This document shows, one piece after another, positions 5,721-16,091 of a DNA stretch of 33,395 bases. Within the stretch, counting starts at the first letter, position 1, and each line of letters begins with the position of its first letter. The position numbers and the translations under genes were made by a program. Location: the IMG/VR virus record IMGVR_UViG_3300030110_000895, positions 1-33,395 of that record, one strand, 5' to 3'. A model generated the notes under the pieces. It did not search any database. It was given only the letters and a program-made list of their open reading frames with translations, and was not told where the DNA came from. The stretch is from a virus.

Positions 5721-6429
5721 CTCCCATATTGTCGTTAGTTAATGTAAACCCTAACTTTTCAATTAGAGCACTCACATCTGGCTTTTCAAAACTTTCAAGT
5801 TTGCCACTACGATCTTTAGCTTTGTAGCCTTGACCAAAAGTGGTTTGTAGCCATCTGGTTTGGACATTCTTACCGTCCTCGTCTTGATCTTCTATAATAC
5901 GAAGAGCAAGCACTTCATCAAAGAAATATGTAATTGATTCTCCAAGCTTAGTACCCACCATCTTTGGTGCATGTCTAAGTATGCCATCGTCATTTACTAT
6001 ATCTTCTTTACATAAAAATAATACATGCATGTTTAGATCTCTAAAAGCACGCATTAAATTTGTTACAGATTCCTGGACATTACCATAAGCCATACGTGGA
6101 TCTTTGCTACGAGATTTCTCCCATGTCAATAAGATCTCGCTTATTTCAGAAACTGAATCTAAGCACACTGTGTCATATTGTAATTTACCAGACTTCAAAG
6201 CATCGTGTAGTTCCATAACCTCTGATGCTTCTTTTACTTCAATAGCCTCTACGTTGTTTGCATCTTTAATAGATAACAATCCAGCTTCAGCACTTATAAC
6301 AAGTACTTTGCCTGGACAAGTTTTGGCTAATGTTGTTTTACCCGCTCCAGCCATTCCATATACCAAGATTTTTGCACCTTGGTCTTGAACTAACTTTTGC
6401 GGAGATACTATTCTATTTGATAATTCCAT
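5707..6429 (-). CDS. Sak4-like RecA-fold ATPase (single-strand annealing protein)
   Basis: A 240-residue ATPase with Walker A GMAGAGKTT at residues 25-33 and a Walker B strand YDTVCLDSV at 85-93, followed by a conserved PRMAYGNVQ segment and MHVLFLCKED near 134-143. This is the phage AAA_24/Sak4 layout, a reduced RecA core that promotes DNA annealing together with SSB. The gene starts at ATG 6429 behind GGAGATAGAG and is directly followed by the SSB-like gene. Together with the RecE-like nuclease it forms a recombination module split over two strands. Confidence 0.8.
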   Translation of the reverse strand: MELSNRIVSPQKLVQDQGAKILVYGMAGAGKTTLAKTCPGKVLVISAEAGLLSIKDANNVEAIEVKEASEVMELHDALKSGKLQYDTVCLDSVSEISEILLTWEKSRSKDPRMAYGNVQESVTNLMRAFRDLNMHVLFLCKEDIVNDDGILRHAPKMVGTKLGESITYFFDEVLALRIIEDQDEDGKNVQTRWLQTTFGQGYKAKDRSGKLESFEKPDVSALIEKLGFTLTNDNMGDANV

Positions 6430-6526
6430 TCTCTATCTCCTTTAAATAAAAATTAACTTGCATATTATATACTATTTATCTACAATGTGTAATTATTTTT
6501 CGCATAAAAGTTACGAGGAGAAAAAC
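6430..6526. promoter_or_regulatory. divergent control region upstream of the HTH gene
   Basis: This 97-base AT-rich gap separates the Sak4-like gene (leftward) from the HTH gene (rightward). For the plus strand, TTGCAT at 6458-6463 lies 17 bases from TACAAT at 6481-6486. A minus-strand promoter is not obvious. The adjacent HTH protein is the natural candidate to bind here. Confidence 0.4.
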
Positions 6527-6871
6527 ATGGAAGATACTAATAGAGAAGATCTAGTATGGCAAGCAAACTATTATCATAGAATGAAGTCATTATCATCACA
6601 AAAACTTAAAGAATTTGAAACACTTGGGGTCAAACCTAATCATACCGACAGAGTTGTTAAAAGATACACTCTAAAAGAATACATTGAGTTCCTTGGACAG
6701 AAGAAAGCTGCAGAGGATTTTGGTTGTTCAGAAGCTTCATGTAAGTCATGGAGATATGGTTATAGGCAGCCTACTATTAATCAAGCCAAACAAATTATAA
6801 AAGCTACTGATGGCAGATTAGATTTTGAATGCATCTATGGATCAGTAAATGATATAGCACAAGAAGCTTAG
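6527..6871 (+). CDS. Cro/C1-type helix-turn-helix protein
   Basis: The likely start is ATG 6527, behind a strong GAGGAG; longer in-frame starts at 6458 and 6485 lie over the promoter. The 114-residue product has a central HTH: YTLKEYIEFLGQKKAAEDFG, then CSEASCKSWRYGYRQPTINQ and AKQIIKATDGRLDF. The spacing and RxPTxxxAxxIIxATxGxLDF ending are typical of Cro-like phage repressors. An N-terminal helical part (about 45 residues) could dimerise. It may control its own divergent promoter region, but in a phage without a visible integrase it is more likely an early-to-late timing factor than a lysogeny repressor. Confidence 0.7.
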   Translation: MEDTNREDLVWQANYYHRMKSLSSQKLKEFETLGVKPNHTDRVVKRYTLKEYIEFLGQKKAAEDFGCSEASCKSWRYGYRQPTINQAKQIIKATDGRLDFECIYGSVNDIAQEA

Positions 6872-6872
6872 T

Positions 6873-8996
6873 GTGTTTCAGCTTAATATTACCGAGGACG
6901 ATTCATCCTTGGAGCAAGCACTCGCCTACTATGATGATGGCTATAACGTAGTTCCTTTACAAAGATCTAACAAGAAACCACCATCTTTTCTAGGTAGTTG
7001 GGAGCAATACAAAGAGGTAAGGCCTGCTAGAACCCTTGTAGAATCATGGTTTAAGGGTAGGGATAACTTACAAGTTGCATTAGTCTGCGGTAAGTTTGTG
7101 GTCGTTGATGCTGATTCGCCAGAGGCTATGGACTGGGTTGAGAACAATATGCCTGCTTGTCCATTCAAAGTTATAACTGGTAAAGGTATGCATTACTATT
7201 ATAACAATCCACAAAACTATACTACGTTTGCAACAAGAAGAACTGCAGAAACACCCATTGAAAGATTAATAGATATAAGAGGTGTTGGTGGTCTTATCAT
7301 AGCACCTTGGAATAGACACGCTAATGGTCAAGTATATAAGCCTGTAACTTTTGCTGATTGGAAAATACATGACCACAATGACTTACCAGACTTTACAGAA
7401 ATTGAGTTTCAAAAAATTACAGGTGTACCAAAAACAGAAACAGGAGTACAAACTGCACCATTTTCACTTGATGGTGTTATGGAAGGATCTAGGAATGATG
7501 GAGCTGCAAGGATAGCTGGATACTTAATATCTAAGAACGTTAATCTACAATTTGTAAAAATATTTCTGCAGAATTGGAATAAAAATAATAATCCTCCATT
7601 ACCACAAACAGAGATAGATAGCGTTGTTGAGAGTGTAAAAAGCACTCACGATAGGAAAAATAGAATCGCACCATTATTTATCCAAGCATCAGAAAGCATA
7701 CAGAAACCAAAAGATTTATTCAACCCACCAGGATTACTCAAAGACATGTTTAAGTTCTGTGAAGAGATAGCACAGGTGCCACAACCAGAACTATCATTAA
7801 TAGGTGCACTGGCACTAGCTAGTGTTACTTGTGGCCGTATATATAGAACCAACATGAATAACTTTTCTTCTATGTATTTCATGGGTATAGCTAAGTCTGG
7901 TCAAGGTAAAGAAAACATTAAAACATTTGTAGAAGGTGTGTTGAATGCTAGTGACCATGAAAAGCTAATTGTAGGAGATGGCTACACCTCAAGTGGTGCT
8001 GTGCATTCTGTATTAAAGATGAGGCCAACACAGATAACCATAATGGATGAGTTTGGTAAAAGACTAGAAGCAATAGGTGCATCAACCAATACTAATAGAG
8101 AAGATGGTATACAAACACTTATGGAAGCATGGGGTCGTTGTCATGGTACTTTGCGACCAGATAACTACTCACTTATGAATGTGCAAGAACAATACAAAGA
8201 AATGATGATGAATCGTGTGACACATAAACCAGCTATTACACTGGTTGGTTTGTCAGTGCCTAAAAACTTTTACAAAGCGTTAAATGGTGGCAGGATTGCA
8301 GACGGGTTCCTAAACCGTTTTGTAGTTGTTGAATCTACAGAGCCGAGAAGAGTGGGTGAGCTCAAAAGATTCACATCGCCACCAACCTCTATTGTGAACT
8401 GGGTAAATTATATTAGAAGACAAAGAGGTACCATGAGTGATTTATCTCGTGATAATGCAGAGCTTGACCTAGATCAAATAGTATTAAACTTTGATAGAGA
8501 ATCAGAGGAGATACTACAAGACTTTGCACGAGAGATAGTTAAACGACAAGATATACTAGAAAAAGATAACCTAGAGCCACTTCTAAGCCGTTCTAAGGAA
8601 AAAGCTATGCGTTTGTCTTTGTTATGTACTTTAGCAACAAATGCAGACGCTAAAGCCATTACAGGAGATGTAACACGTTGGGCTGTAGATTTTATTAGAT
8701 ACTACGACTTATTATTTATAGAAGCCTGTAGAGATAAGGTGGCCAGTAGTGCAACAGAATCTAAGATTAAACAAGTATTATCATTTATTAGATCAAGAAA
8801 TGGCGAGGGTATATCTAAACGTGAAGTAGATAGACACGAACTATTTAGAAGTATGAAGTCTTATGAAGTAAAAGAGATTATTGAAAGGCTTAAGAATGCA
8901 GGGGAGATACAAGAGGTTGAGATTAAAGTTGGTGGTAAAGGCAGACCAGCAAAGAGGTTTGTTGCTGTTGATCCTACTTTCTTTGAAGACAACTAA
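6873..8996 (+). CDS. primase-polymerase/helicase replication protein
   Basis: A 707-residue multidomain protein beginning at GTG 6873, two bases after the HTH gene. Residues 15-165 form a Prim-Pol domain: VVVDADSP (Asp79, Asp81), GMHYYYNN (His107) and DIRGVGGLIIAP (Asp134). A small PriCT-like helical part (EGSRNDGAARIAGYLI) follows near 205-260. The middle is a DUF3987-type ATPase with a modified P-loop, KSGQGKEN, and Walker B ITIMDEFGK. The C-terminus is a winged-helix-like segment ending in a basic GKGRPAKRF. It would prime and unwind phage DNA. The product ends at a TAA that overlaps the opposing late unit's last stop. Confidence 0.8.
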   Translation: MFQLNITEDDSSLEQALAYYDDGYNVVPLQRSNKKPPSFLGSWEQYKEVRPARTLVESWFKGRDNLQVALVCGKFVVVDADSPEAMDWVENNMPACPFKVITGKGMHYYYNNPQNYTTFATRRTAETPIERLIDIRGVGGLIIAPWNRHANGQVYKPVTFADWKIHDHNDLPDFTEIEFQKITGVPKTETGVQTAPFSLDGVMEGSRNDGAARIAGYLISKNVNLQFVKIFLQNWNKNNNPPLPQTEIDSVVESVKSTHDRKNRIAPLFIQASESIQKPKDLFNPPGLLKDMFKFCEEIAQVPQPELSLIGALALASVTCGRIYRTNMNNFSSMYFMGIAKSGQGKENIKTFVEGVLNASDHEKLIVGDGYTSSGAVHSVLKMRPTQITIMDEFGKRLEAIGASTNTNREDGIQTLMEAWGRCHGTLRPDNYSLMNVQEQYKEMMMNRVTHKPAITLVGLSVPKNFYKALNGGRIADGFLNRFVVVESTEPRRVGELKRFTSPPTSIVNWVNYIRRQRGTMSDLSRDNAELDLDQIVLNFDRESEEILQDFAREIVKRQDILEKDNLEPLLSRSKEKAMRLSLLCTLATNADAKAITGDVTRWAVDFIRYYDLLFIEACRDKVASSATESKIKQVLSFIRSRNGEGISKREVDRHELFRSMKSYEVKEIIERLKNAGEIQEVEIKVGGKGRPAKRFVAVDPTFFEDN

Positions 8997-11900
8997 ACTA
9001 TTGGCCTACCAGCAACTTGCTCTGCAAAGTCTATACGTTCTTGAGATAGTGGATCTGTTGGTGATTGCATAGGTTGAACATCTGGTAGCTGTAGTTCTGA
9101 GGTTTTGAGTGGTGCAGTAACTTGTTCTCTTAGTTGTTGAAATATATTAAGACCTTCATCTGCTTGTTGTTGTATATCTTCATCTGTAATACCAACTGCA
9201 GTTTTACCTGTTTCAAAACCTTCTTTTACTAAATCAACACCAGACTCTACAAAAGACCCATCAACCATTCTAACACCATATTGTCTTGCTGCTCTTTCCA
9301 TCATTTGTATCATTTGTGCTATGGAGCCTGGATCTCCTTTAGTTAAAAGACCAACAAATTTAGGACTACCTAACAGACCACGAACAATAGTTAATCCAAG
9401 CAAGGCAGGCAATGTTTGTAAGGGTGCAAAAACAACAGCAGCACCAAGTCCCGCAGCTACCAAACCACCAGCACTACCACCTCTACCTAACTCGCCTTTG
9501 GTCAATACATCTACTTCTTTTTGAAAATTCCTCAAACCTCTAGTAATCTCTTTTCCAAACATAGCTTCTAAAGTTTCATCACCATAGCTGTTTAATGCTG
9601 TTTCTAGATTACCTGATTTAAAAATATCGTTAATCTTTCCTTTGCCATTAAAATCTACAGATCTTTTTAGCAGCTTCATCATGCTTGCTTGTTGTATGCT
9701 TTTGAAAACATCATCATCTACAGTGCCTTTTAAAGTGTTGATTACAGATGCGTTGCCAGGCCTAAATAAAGTATCAGTAGTAGCTTCTATACCTTTTTCA
9801 GGTAATTCAGATATTGCTCTGTTGGCTCTAAATTTTAAAACTTTTTCTGATTCATTAGCTAAGTTAGTTAGGCCTCTTATAAATGCTTTTCCTTGATCAC
9901 TTGCATCTAAACCTATATTAGTACCTGTAAAATCTTCTACAAGATCACGAAGATCTGCTGGTTTTAAATTTGGTTGTACTCTGTTTAAATTTCTAATAGT
10001 TTCTCTTACAAGTCTACCAGTTGTAATTCCTTGTGCATTTCTGAAAAGCTCATCTATTTTACCTTGTGCCGCCATATCTCTATCAAAGTTAAAAAACTGT
10101 CTAGCAAATGTCGTAAAGTTTATTGTTTGAGTACCACCATCTGTTGCTTTATATATAGCATCATCAAAAAACTTTTTCTTAAGTTGTGCTTTTAATCTGC
10201 GTTCTGTTACAGCTTCATCTGCTTTATTAATAGATTTGAGATATTCATCATAATTTCTAGTGGCTTTAAATATATCCTGTAAATCTTTTGCAGATCCACC
10301 TAAAAAAACTTTTTGATATATTTCATCAGGTGGATGTGAGCCTCTTGATGCGTTAGATATTATTTTTTGTATATGCAAGTTATCAAAAGGTTGCATTCTT
10401 TTTGCATTAGTTTTATTTGCTTCTCTTAATAATTCCAGCGAATCTTCAATTAATTTTTTATCTTGCTGTTGAATGGTAATGCCTTGTCTTTTTAATCTGG
10501 TATTAATCTTCTCCATAGATTCTTTTGCTAAATCAGTCATAATGCTTTTAGGATTATCTCTACCATATGAATCAATATATCTTTTTAAATCGTAAAGCAA
10601 TTCTCTTTGTGGCGATGCTCCAGGTGCTTCTGTAATATAAATATCTAAATCTTTTTGTAAGTTTCTAATTTGAAACAAACTCAATCCTTCACCTCTTGAT
10701 GCTTGACCAGGTGCAGTTTGTCTTATCAAATCTGAATACAAATCATCTAACTTATTGATGATGCCGCCTTTTACCAGAGGATCCTGTATGCTTAAATCAT
10801 AAGCTGGAAAATCATCTTGAAAAGATCTTATTCTTAATAATGATTTTTCAAAATATGTGTGTGCAGTTTCATTAATGGTTGCGTTAATTGCAGTTGCTAT
10901 ACCTGCTTCCTCTGGAGATTTTCGTATAAAATCACCAGTTGCTCTACCAACACGCTGCAACTCACCAAAATCATCTAACTCCAATTTGAAAACACTTCTC
11001 ATGTCTTTCATCATGTTATCGACTTCTTTATACTTGTTACCCATTTCCTTAGTAACAAAAGCTCTAGCTGTAGATACTGTTTCTTTTATTGTTTCGCCAA
11101 ATTCACTTCTGCTTGGTATCATTCCATAATTACCAACTTCTAAGGCATCTACTTGTACTTCATCTAATAATTTTTCTAATCTATTAGTAACATCTGTTTC
11201 TGCTTTTCTTAAGCTTTGCATTTTTTCATTGATGGATTTATCTAATCTACCTTTTTGTGACGCTGATATATATGAATCTAACGCTGCTTGTTCATTTTTA
11301 ATTCCTCTCATAACATAATTAAGTTCTGCCATAAGATAGGAAGCATTTGCTTTGTCCCTGTTATTACCAATAACTTGCTCAGCAATACTTTGTGTTCTTC
11401 CAGGCAACATTCTTTCTAGTGATTGCTGTGATGGTATGGCACCTGTCGTCTTGTTCATTTTCCAATCAAACTGTTTTACTTTGCCTTGTTTTATTGCACG
11501 TTTTATTTGACTTTCAGTGGCTTCTTTACCAAGTTCCATGTCTAATTTCATGACATCATCTACTGATCTATTTTGATTTTGTTGAAATAATATTCTTTTA
11601 TCTCGTGGGGCTGCTCTAGCACCTAGAAATGTGTTGTATAGCTTAAATACACCCTCACCAAGACCTTGACCTATAGTACCAAATGCAAATTCCTGCATAT
11701 ATAAATCGTTGATTTCATCTCTTTTTTGTAATTGAAAACCTTGTTGAGTTTCTACTACTTCTTCTTCTATAGCTTTACCCGCAGCACTACCAACACCTGC
11801 TCCAAACATTCTAGCCATAACATCTCTTTTGCCAAACAAATGAGTAAGACCTTTTATAATTCTTAGTTGAGGTACAAAAGCAGTCATCATACCTATGATA

Positions 11901-12394
11901 GGGCCAGCAACTCCTGCCATATCTGATAAGTCGCCTGTACGTAAATTAAAATCATTTTCATCAATAACAGTATTTAAGTTTATTATTGAGCCGTCAGTAA
12001 GTGTTTTTGTTTTTATTAAATTTTCTAAACCAAGTTGTTTCATACCTTTTGGTGTAAGTGCAATTTGTCCTTTAGTATTTCTAGTAAATCCTTGATCACC
12101 AACTTCATTTAACAACACATTTTCTTGTTCTATTGGAGTGTCAGAGTCTTGTGTTTTCTTTAGAATATTTAAAATTGCCCTATCCTGTTCTTCTGTAGTT
12201 TCGGCTAAGGCTAAATTTCTTCTAAGTTTTTTATCATCAACTCCAGTTTCGTAATCAAAAAACAATTCGTCATAAAATGGGGACATAGCACCCTGAGCTA
12301 TTATTGCTTTTACTTTTTTTCTAGCTTCTTCTGCTGTGTTTGCTTCTACAGTTTCTATTACACCTGGAGCAATTTCTACATCAAATATTTGCAT
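8993..12394 (-). CDS. large virion protein, possible internal/ejection protein
   Basis: At 1133 residues this is the last and largest gene of the late unit. The N-terminus (MQIFDVEIAPGVIETVEANT, then AEEARKKVKAII) resembles the short ubiquitin-like opening seen on phage internal virion proteins. Glycine- and methionine-rich hydrophobic stretches lie near 155-215 and 977-1010 (VAAGLGAAVVFAPLQTLPAL); between them are long charged helical regions. Long, helical, partly hydrophobic and at the distal end of the structural genes is the pattern of podovirus ejection proteins that form a channel across the cell envelope. No enzyme motif was recognised. The assignment is inference from shape and position. 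Confidence 0.55.
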   Translation of the reverse strand: MQIFDVEIAPGVIETVEANTAEEARKKVKAIIAQGAMSPFYDELFFDYETGVDDKKLRRNLALAETTEEQDRAILNILKKTQDSDTPIEQENVLLNEVGDQGFTRNTKGQIALTPKGMKQLGLENLIKTKTLTDGSIINLNTVIDENDFNLRTGDLSDMAGVAGPIIGMMTAFVPQLRIIKGLTHLFGKRDVMARMFGAGVGSAAGKAIEEEVVETQQGFQLQKRDEINDLYMQEFAFGTIGQGLGEGVFKLYNTFLGARAAPRDKRILFQQNQNRSVDDVMKLDMELGKEATESQIKRAIKQGKVKQFDWKMNKTTGAIPSQQSLERMLPGRTQSIAEQVIGNNRDKANASYLMAELNYVMRGIKNEQAALDSYISASQKGRLDKSINEKMQSLRKAETDVTNRLEKLLDEVQVDALEVGNYGMIPSRSEFGETIKETVSTARAFVTKEMGNKYKEVDNMMKDMRSVFKLELDDFGELQRVGRATGDFIRKSPEEAGIATAINATINETAHTYFEKSLLRIRSFQDDFPAYDLSIQDPLVKGGIINKLDDLYSDLIRQTAPGQASRGEGLSLFQIRNLQKDLDIYITEAPGASPQRELLYDLKRYIDSYGRDNPKSIMTDLAKESMEKINTRLKRQGITIQQQDKKLIEDSLELLREANKTNAKRMQPFDNLHIQKIISNASRGSHPPDEIYQKVFLGGSAKDLQDIFKATRNYDEYLKSINKADEAVTERRLKAQLKKKFFDDAIYKATDGGTQTINFTTFARQFFNFDRDMAAQGKIDELFRNAQGITTGRLVRETIRNLNRVQPNLKPADLRDLVEDFTGTNIGLDASDQGKAFIRGLTNLANESEKVLKFRANRAISELPEKGIEATTDTLFRPGNASVINTLKGTVDDDVFKSIQQASMMKLLKRSVDFNGKGKINDIFKSGNLETALNSYGDETLEAMFGKEITRGLRNFQKEVDVLTKGELGRGGSAGGLVAAGLGAAVVFAPLQTLPALLGLTIVRGLLGSPKFVGLLTKGDPGSIAQMIQMMERAARQYGVRMVDGSFVESGVDLVKEGFETGKTAVGITDEDIQQQADEGLNIFQQLREQVTAPLKTSELQLPDVQPMQSPTDPLSQERIDFAEQVAGRPIV

Positions 12395-14322
12395 TATTCT
12401 TCTGCTAAAGTTATTTTTCTTCTTTGTGCAGTTACATCAGCATATTTGTTTGAATAGTCTTTGCCAACAGGTAAGGCACTAGGATCCTTTCTGAGTGCTG
12501 CAATATAATTTATTAGACTTGCATTATTCTCAATTAGACTTATACCATAATCTCCTTCCTCTACTGCAAAAGTAAAGTTAGTTTGTAGTCTATTTTGTGC
12601 TGCTTGTATGTTGGTTAAAACACTTCTTTCAGTTAAAGATAATGTTTCAAGAACTTCGGTAGGATTAGTTCCTAATGTAAGACTTCCAACTAATTGATCA
12701 ATGATTTGTCTGTCTAAATTAGATATGGTTTTACCAGATTCACCAAGAATTTCACGAATGTTTGCTTGTTTAATATTATTGAGCAAAACTTTTGCTCTAG
12801 TTCTTGGGGCTAAATCTTCAAATTTTTTGCCTGTTTTACTTGGTTTACCATCTAAATCAAAAAATACACCTACTTTTTCTGTAATTTCAGCAATAAACGC
12901 TGCTGCAGATGCTGTATCCTCATTTAAAACAATTTCTTGCACTCTTTTTATAGTAGTCAAGGTATTGCTGCCACTTACTACTTCATTGTAATCAGCGTTC
13001 ATTTCTTGTGCATTAGTTCTTAATAATTTTTTTAGTGCAGTATCTGGTCCACCTTTTTCTGCTATTTCAGCTTTCTTTTCTTCTATAGCTATAAGTTTAT
13101 CCATTTCAGCTTTTCTTTCATCAGCAGCTATATCTCTTGCAGCTCTTTCTTCTGCAGCTTTTGCAGCTCCTAATGCAAGCCCAGGTCCCATTTGTCCTGA
13201 CTCTACTAATCCAGCACCGACATTTCTTATAAAGTTTAAGAATCTGTCAGAGCCAAAGAATCCAGGTTCATTTAATTTTTTGTCTACTGGATTACGTGGT
13301 GCCTTGTTAAAATACTCATCTGGGTCTATGCCACGTTTTTCTAATGCATCAATTATTTTTACTTGTGCTTTGACTTGTTTTTTATTTTCATCAAGTGCAT
13401 CCATACCTGGTAGTTTTTCTTTACCTATTTCAAGCTTTAATTCATCTGGAGATAGACCATCAAATTTATCAATTGTTTCTAGTAAGCTGTCAGCTTCTGT
13501 TTTATCTAGGTTAATGCTTGGCTCTTGTATATCATTAAGTAAACTTGTTATTTCATCTACATCTATATCTGCTGGTCTTTGTATATCTTCTTCAGCAAAC
13601 CTTTTTTCTAAATCTATTCTTTCTTGTTGTAGCTCATCTATCATAGGAGTAATTGGATCTGTGTATGGATCAAAAGTCGGTCCAATAAGCTCTTGAAATT
13701 CATCATATTCAGCTTGACCAACCTTACTTCGCATATCTTCATCACGAAAATCAAAAGTACTTGTATCCTCAACTACAGGAACAACAGGCTCTTCAGGTAC
13801 AGTTATGCTTTGCAGCATAAACCTTGCTCTATCAGCGTCAGATGGTATAACTGATTCGCCCATTTGAAAACCAAAAGGTTGTCCTAATCTGCCTTCGCCT
13901 TCAGGTAAAAATCCAAATGACAAATCACCACCTGCTTTTTTTAATGGTTCAATACCTGTAATTTCACCAGCAGCTCTTATGCCACCACGTATGATTGGCT
14001 CAAATTGTCTTGCAACACGAAAACCAACATCAGCTATATTAGTTCCAATATCTTCACCCATTTGAAATGGTCCTAATTGTGGTGCATCTGTTTCCTTAAA
14101 GTTTTGTAAAATTCTTTGGACTTCAGAACCTTTTTGTAAATTTTTATCAGATAAAATCTTGTATGGGTTAAAACCCATTTGAGTAATAAAATCTGGTTTG
14201 ATGTCGTAAATTATTGGTTGACCTGTTTCAGGATCAATCGTGCTTAAATCTCTAATTTGATATGGACCTAAAGTATTAGATGCCCCACCAGATTGAAACA
14301 TTCTTCTATTTAGAAAATTCAT
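12394..14322 (-). CDS. structural protein, acidic and helical
   Basis: A 642-residue protein coupled to both neighbours by TAATG junctions. The first 150 residues are glycine-containing and polar (GPYQIRDLSTIDPETGQPII), the middle (200-330) is strongly acidic and helical, and a Gly/Ala segment (VGAGLVESGQMGPGLALGAA) near 370-390 precedes a charged coiled coil (RAARDIAADERKAEMDKLIA). The C-terminal third is helical and basic-ending. It lies between two other large virion-type proteins, so an internal or tail-associated structural role is likely. No family recognised. Confidence 0.5.
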   Translation of the reverse strand: MNFLNRRMFQSGGASNTLGPYQIRDLSTIDPETGQPIIYDIKPDFITQMGFNPYKILSDKNLQKGSEVQRILQNFKETDAPQLGPFQMGEDIGTNIADVGFRVARQFEPIIRGGIRAAGEITGIEPLKKAGGDLSFGFLPEGEGRLGQPFGFQMGESVIPSDADRARFMLQSITVPEEPVVPVVEDTSTFDFRDEDMRSKVGQAEYDEFQELIGPTFDPYTDPITPMIDELQQERIDLEKRFAEEDIQRPADIDVDEITSLLNDIQEPSINLDKTEADSLLETIDKFDGLSPDELKLEIGKEKLPGMDALDENKKQVKAQVKIIDALEKRGIDPDEYFNKAPRNPVDKKLNEPGFFGSDRFLNFIRNVGAGLVESGQMGPGLALGAAKAAEERAARDIAADERKAEMDKLIAIEEKKAEIAEKGGPDTALKKLLRTNAQEMNADYNEVVSGSNTLTTIKRVQEIVLNEDTASAAAFIAEITEKVGVFFDLDGKPSKTGKKFEDLAPRTRAKVLLNNIKQANIREILGESGKTISNLDRQIIDQLVGSLTLGTNPTEVLETLSLTERSVLTNIQAAQNRLQTNFTFAVEEGDYGISLIENNASLINYIAALRKDPSALPVGKDYSNKYADVTAQRRKITLAEE

Positions 14323-16091
14323 TAACCGCTTCCTTGTCTAGGAGCTACAGCACCATAAGCACTAAATGCAGCTCCTAATCCTGCTGCTGATGGATCTGTA
14401 GGCATACCATACTGTGAATCTATTTGTGTTCTTGATCCTTGATAACCAGGTAACATAGAACCAATCTGTCCTAGGACACCAAGAGGACGCACTTGTTGTC
14501 CCATTTGTTGTTCAAATATTCTACCCAATCCAGTTTCAGCAATGCCTCTACCAGTTGTACCATAGCCTGATAGCTCACCTCTCTGACCTCTTCTAAGTTC
14601 TTCTTGTGTTCTACCTAGTCCTGTTAATTGACCACCAAAACCAGCTAACTGTTGACCTAGATTAGATGCAGCACTACCTCTGCCTACACCGATACCCATA
14701 AGTCCTTGAGCTCCAGTTCTTTTTGCTTGTTGCTGTCTTGCAAACTCACCAAGTCCAGTTGCTTGTGCACTTTGGAATCCTTGTGATCTAATACCACCTA
14801 ATGCTTTTGCTAGGCCTTCACCTAAATCTCTTCTACGTTCTTCTGCTCCAAGTCTAGCCCTACTACCACCGAAGGCACCAGCACTTATCTCACGAGCTCT
14901 AGAAGCTATATCTTGTTGCTCACCAGCTTTCATTACATCTTCAATAGTTTGTTGTACTACTGCATCCTCAAAAGGATTGTAGAACTGTTGTGTCATGCTA
15001 GGGTCGTAAGCACCCATAGTATCTTTATAAATATCCTCTGCCTGTGTGTAATATGGATCTTGTAGCTGTTCAGCTCTTCTTGATTGCTGTATTGCTTGAT
15101 TAACTAAATCTCTGTTTTGTTGTAAAAATGGTTCAAAACCACCAAGACCTGCTACAGCTTGTTGTCTAGCTAATAATTCTAGTGGAGCAAGTCCTGCAGT
15201 TTGTTGTAATGGTACATCACTACCAATCAGGTTTGCTCCTGCTTGTTGTAGTTGATTGTAAAAACCTGGTGAATCTGCTGTGCCAAAGTATAAAGACCTC
15301 AATAATGGGTCAGTTATTACTTCAGACGCTTTTTGTTGTAACAATACAGGATCTATAGGTGCAACAGGCATATCTACAGACATATTAGGATCTGTAGAAG
15401 TTGTAACAGGCTCTGTGCTCATAGTTGAATCTGTGACAGTAGGTTGTATAACGGGGTTTGTTATATTAGATAGTTCATCAGTAATACCTCTGGTATCTAT
15501 TGCTCCTGGAGGAGGAGGAGGACCAAAAGCTGCTTTCTCTTCCTCTGTAAGTGGTACAGGTGCATTTATTTCTTGTCCAATTAAACTTGGTTCTGTCATG
15601 CCATCACCTACTACACCTATTTGATTCTGCCTTTGTGCCACTTCAAATGCAAGAGGTGATGGCGGTTGTTGTAAGATGGGTTGTATTGGAGGGGGTGGCA
15701 CAAAAGGAATACTAGGGCCTACTGGCAAACTTTGCATAATAGGATCATCAAGCCTCTCTATAGACATAAAATCATCACGCTTGGGTGGTAAAGGCATTTT
15801 TTGTAAAACTGGTTGTATTGGTTGATTTATGCCACCTATGCCACCTATTGATGGTGGTCTTTGTGGGATTATACGAGGGTCAACAGGAGGTAAAGCTGGA
15901 CCGCCTACTACTGGTGGTCGTGGAGTTGGAGGTATAGGTGGACCAAAAGGGCTTGGCTGTTGAAATATACTTCTTTCACCTGGTATATCTAATCCAGGCT
16001 CTCTTAATATTGGTCTTACGCCCATAGCAGAAACTGGTCTACCAATAGGTGACATAATTTGGTCCCTAAATGCTTGTGATAAAAAGCCCAT
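14322..16091 (-). CDS. proline/glutamine-rich structural protein
   Basis: This 589-residue protein has a low-complexity, proline-rich N-terminal 200 residues (PFGPPIPPTPRPPVVGGPAL and similar). A helical central part contains QQTAGLAPLELLARQQAV, and the C-terminal 170 residues are rich in Gly, Gln and Arg (FGGQLTGLGRTQEELRRGQR). Such proteins sit next to ejection-type proteins in marine podovirus-like genomes and are probably virion components. Coupled by TAATG to both neighbours. No catalytic motif seen. Confidence 0.5.
   Translation of the reverse strand: MGFLSQAFRDQIMSPIGRPVSAMGVRPILREPGLDIPGERSIFQQPSPFGPPIPPTPRPPVVGGPALPPVDPRIIPQRPPSIGGIGGINQPIQPVLQKMPLPPKRDDFMSIERLDDPIMQSLPVGPSIPFVPPPPIQPILQQPPSPLAFEVAQRQNQIGVVGDGMTEPSLIGQEINAPVPLTEEEKAAFGPPPPPGAIDTRGITDELSNITNPVIQPTVTDSTMSTEPVTTSTDPNMSVDMPVAPIDPVLLQQKASEVITDPLLRSLYFGTADSPGFYNQLQQAGANLIGSDVPLQQTAGLAPLELLARQQAVAGLGGFEPFLQQNRDLVNQAIQQSRRAEQLQDPYYTQAEDIYKDTMGAYDPSMTQQFYNPFEDAVVQQTIEDVMKAGEQQDIASRAREISAGAFGGSRARLGAEERRRDLGEGLAKALGGIRSQGFQSAQATGLGEFARQQQAKRTGAQGLMGIGVGRGSAASNLGQQLAGFGGQLTGLGRTQEELRRGQRGELSGYGTTGRGIAETGLGRIFEQQMGQQVRPLGVLGQIGSMLPGYQGSRTQIDSQYGMPTDPSAAGLGAAFSAYGAVAPRQGSG

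Noticed and set aside
9321-13696. Several plus-strand open frames of 66-138 codons over the large virion genes
   Set aside because: They lie fully antisense to continuous minus-strand genes and show no start signals or domain-like sequence.
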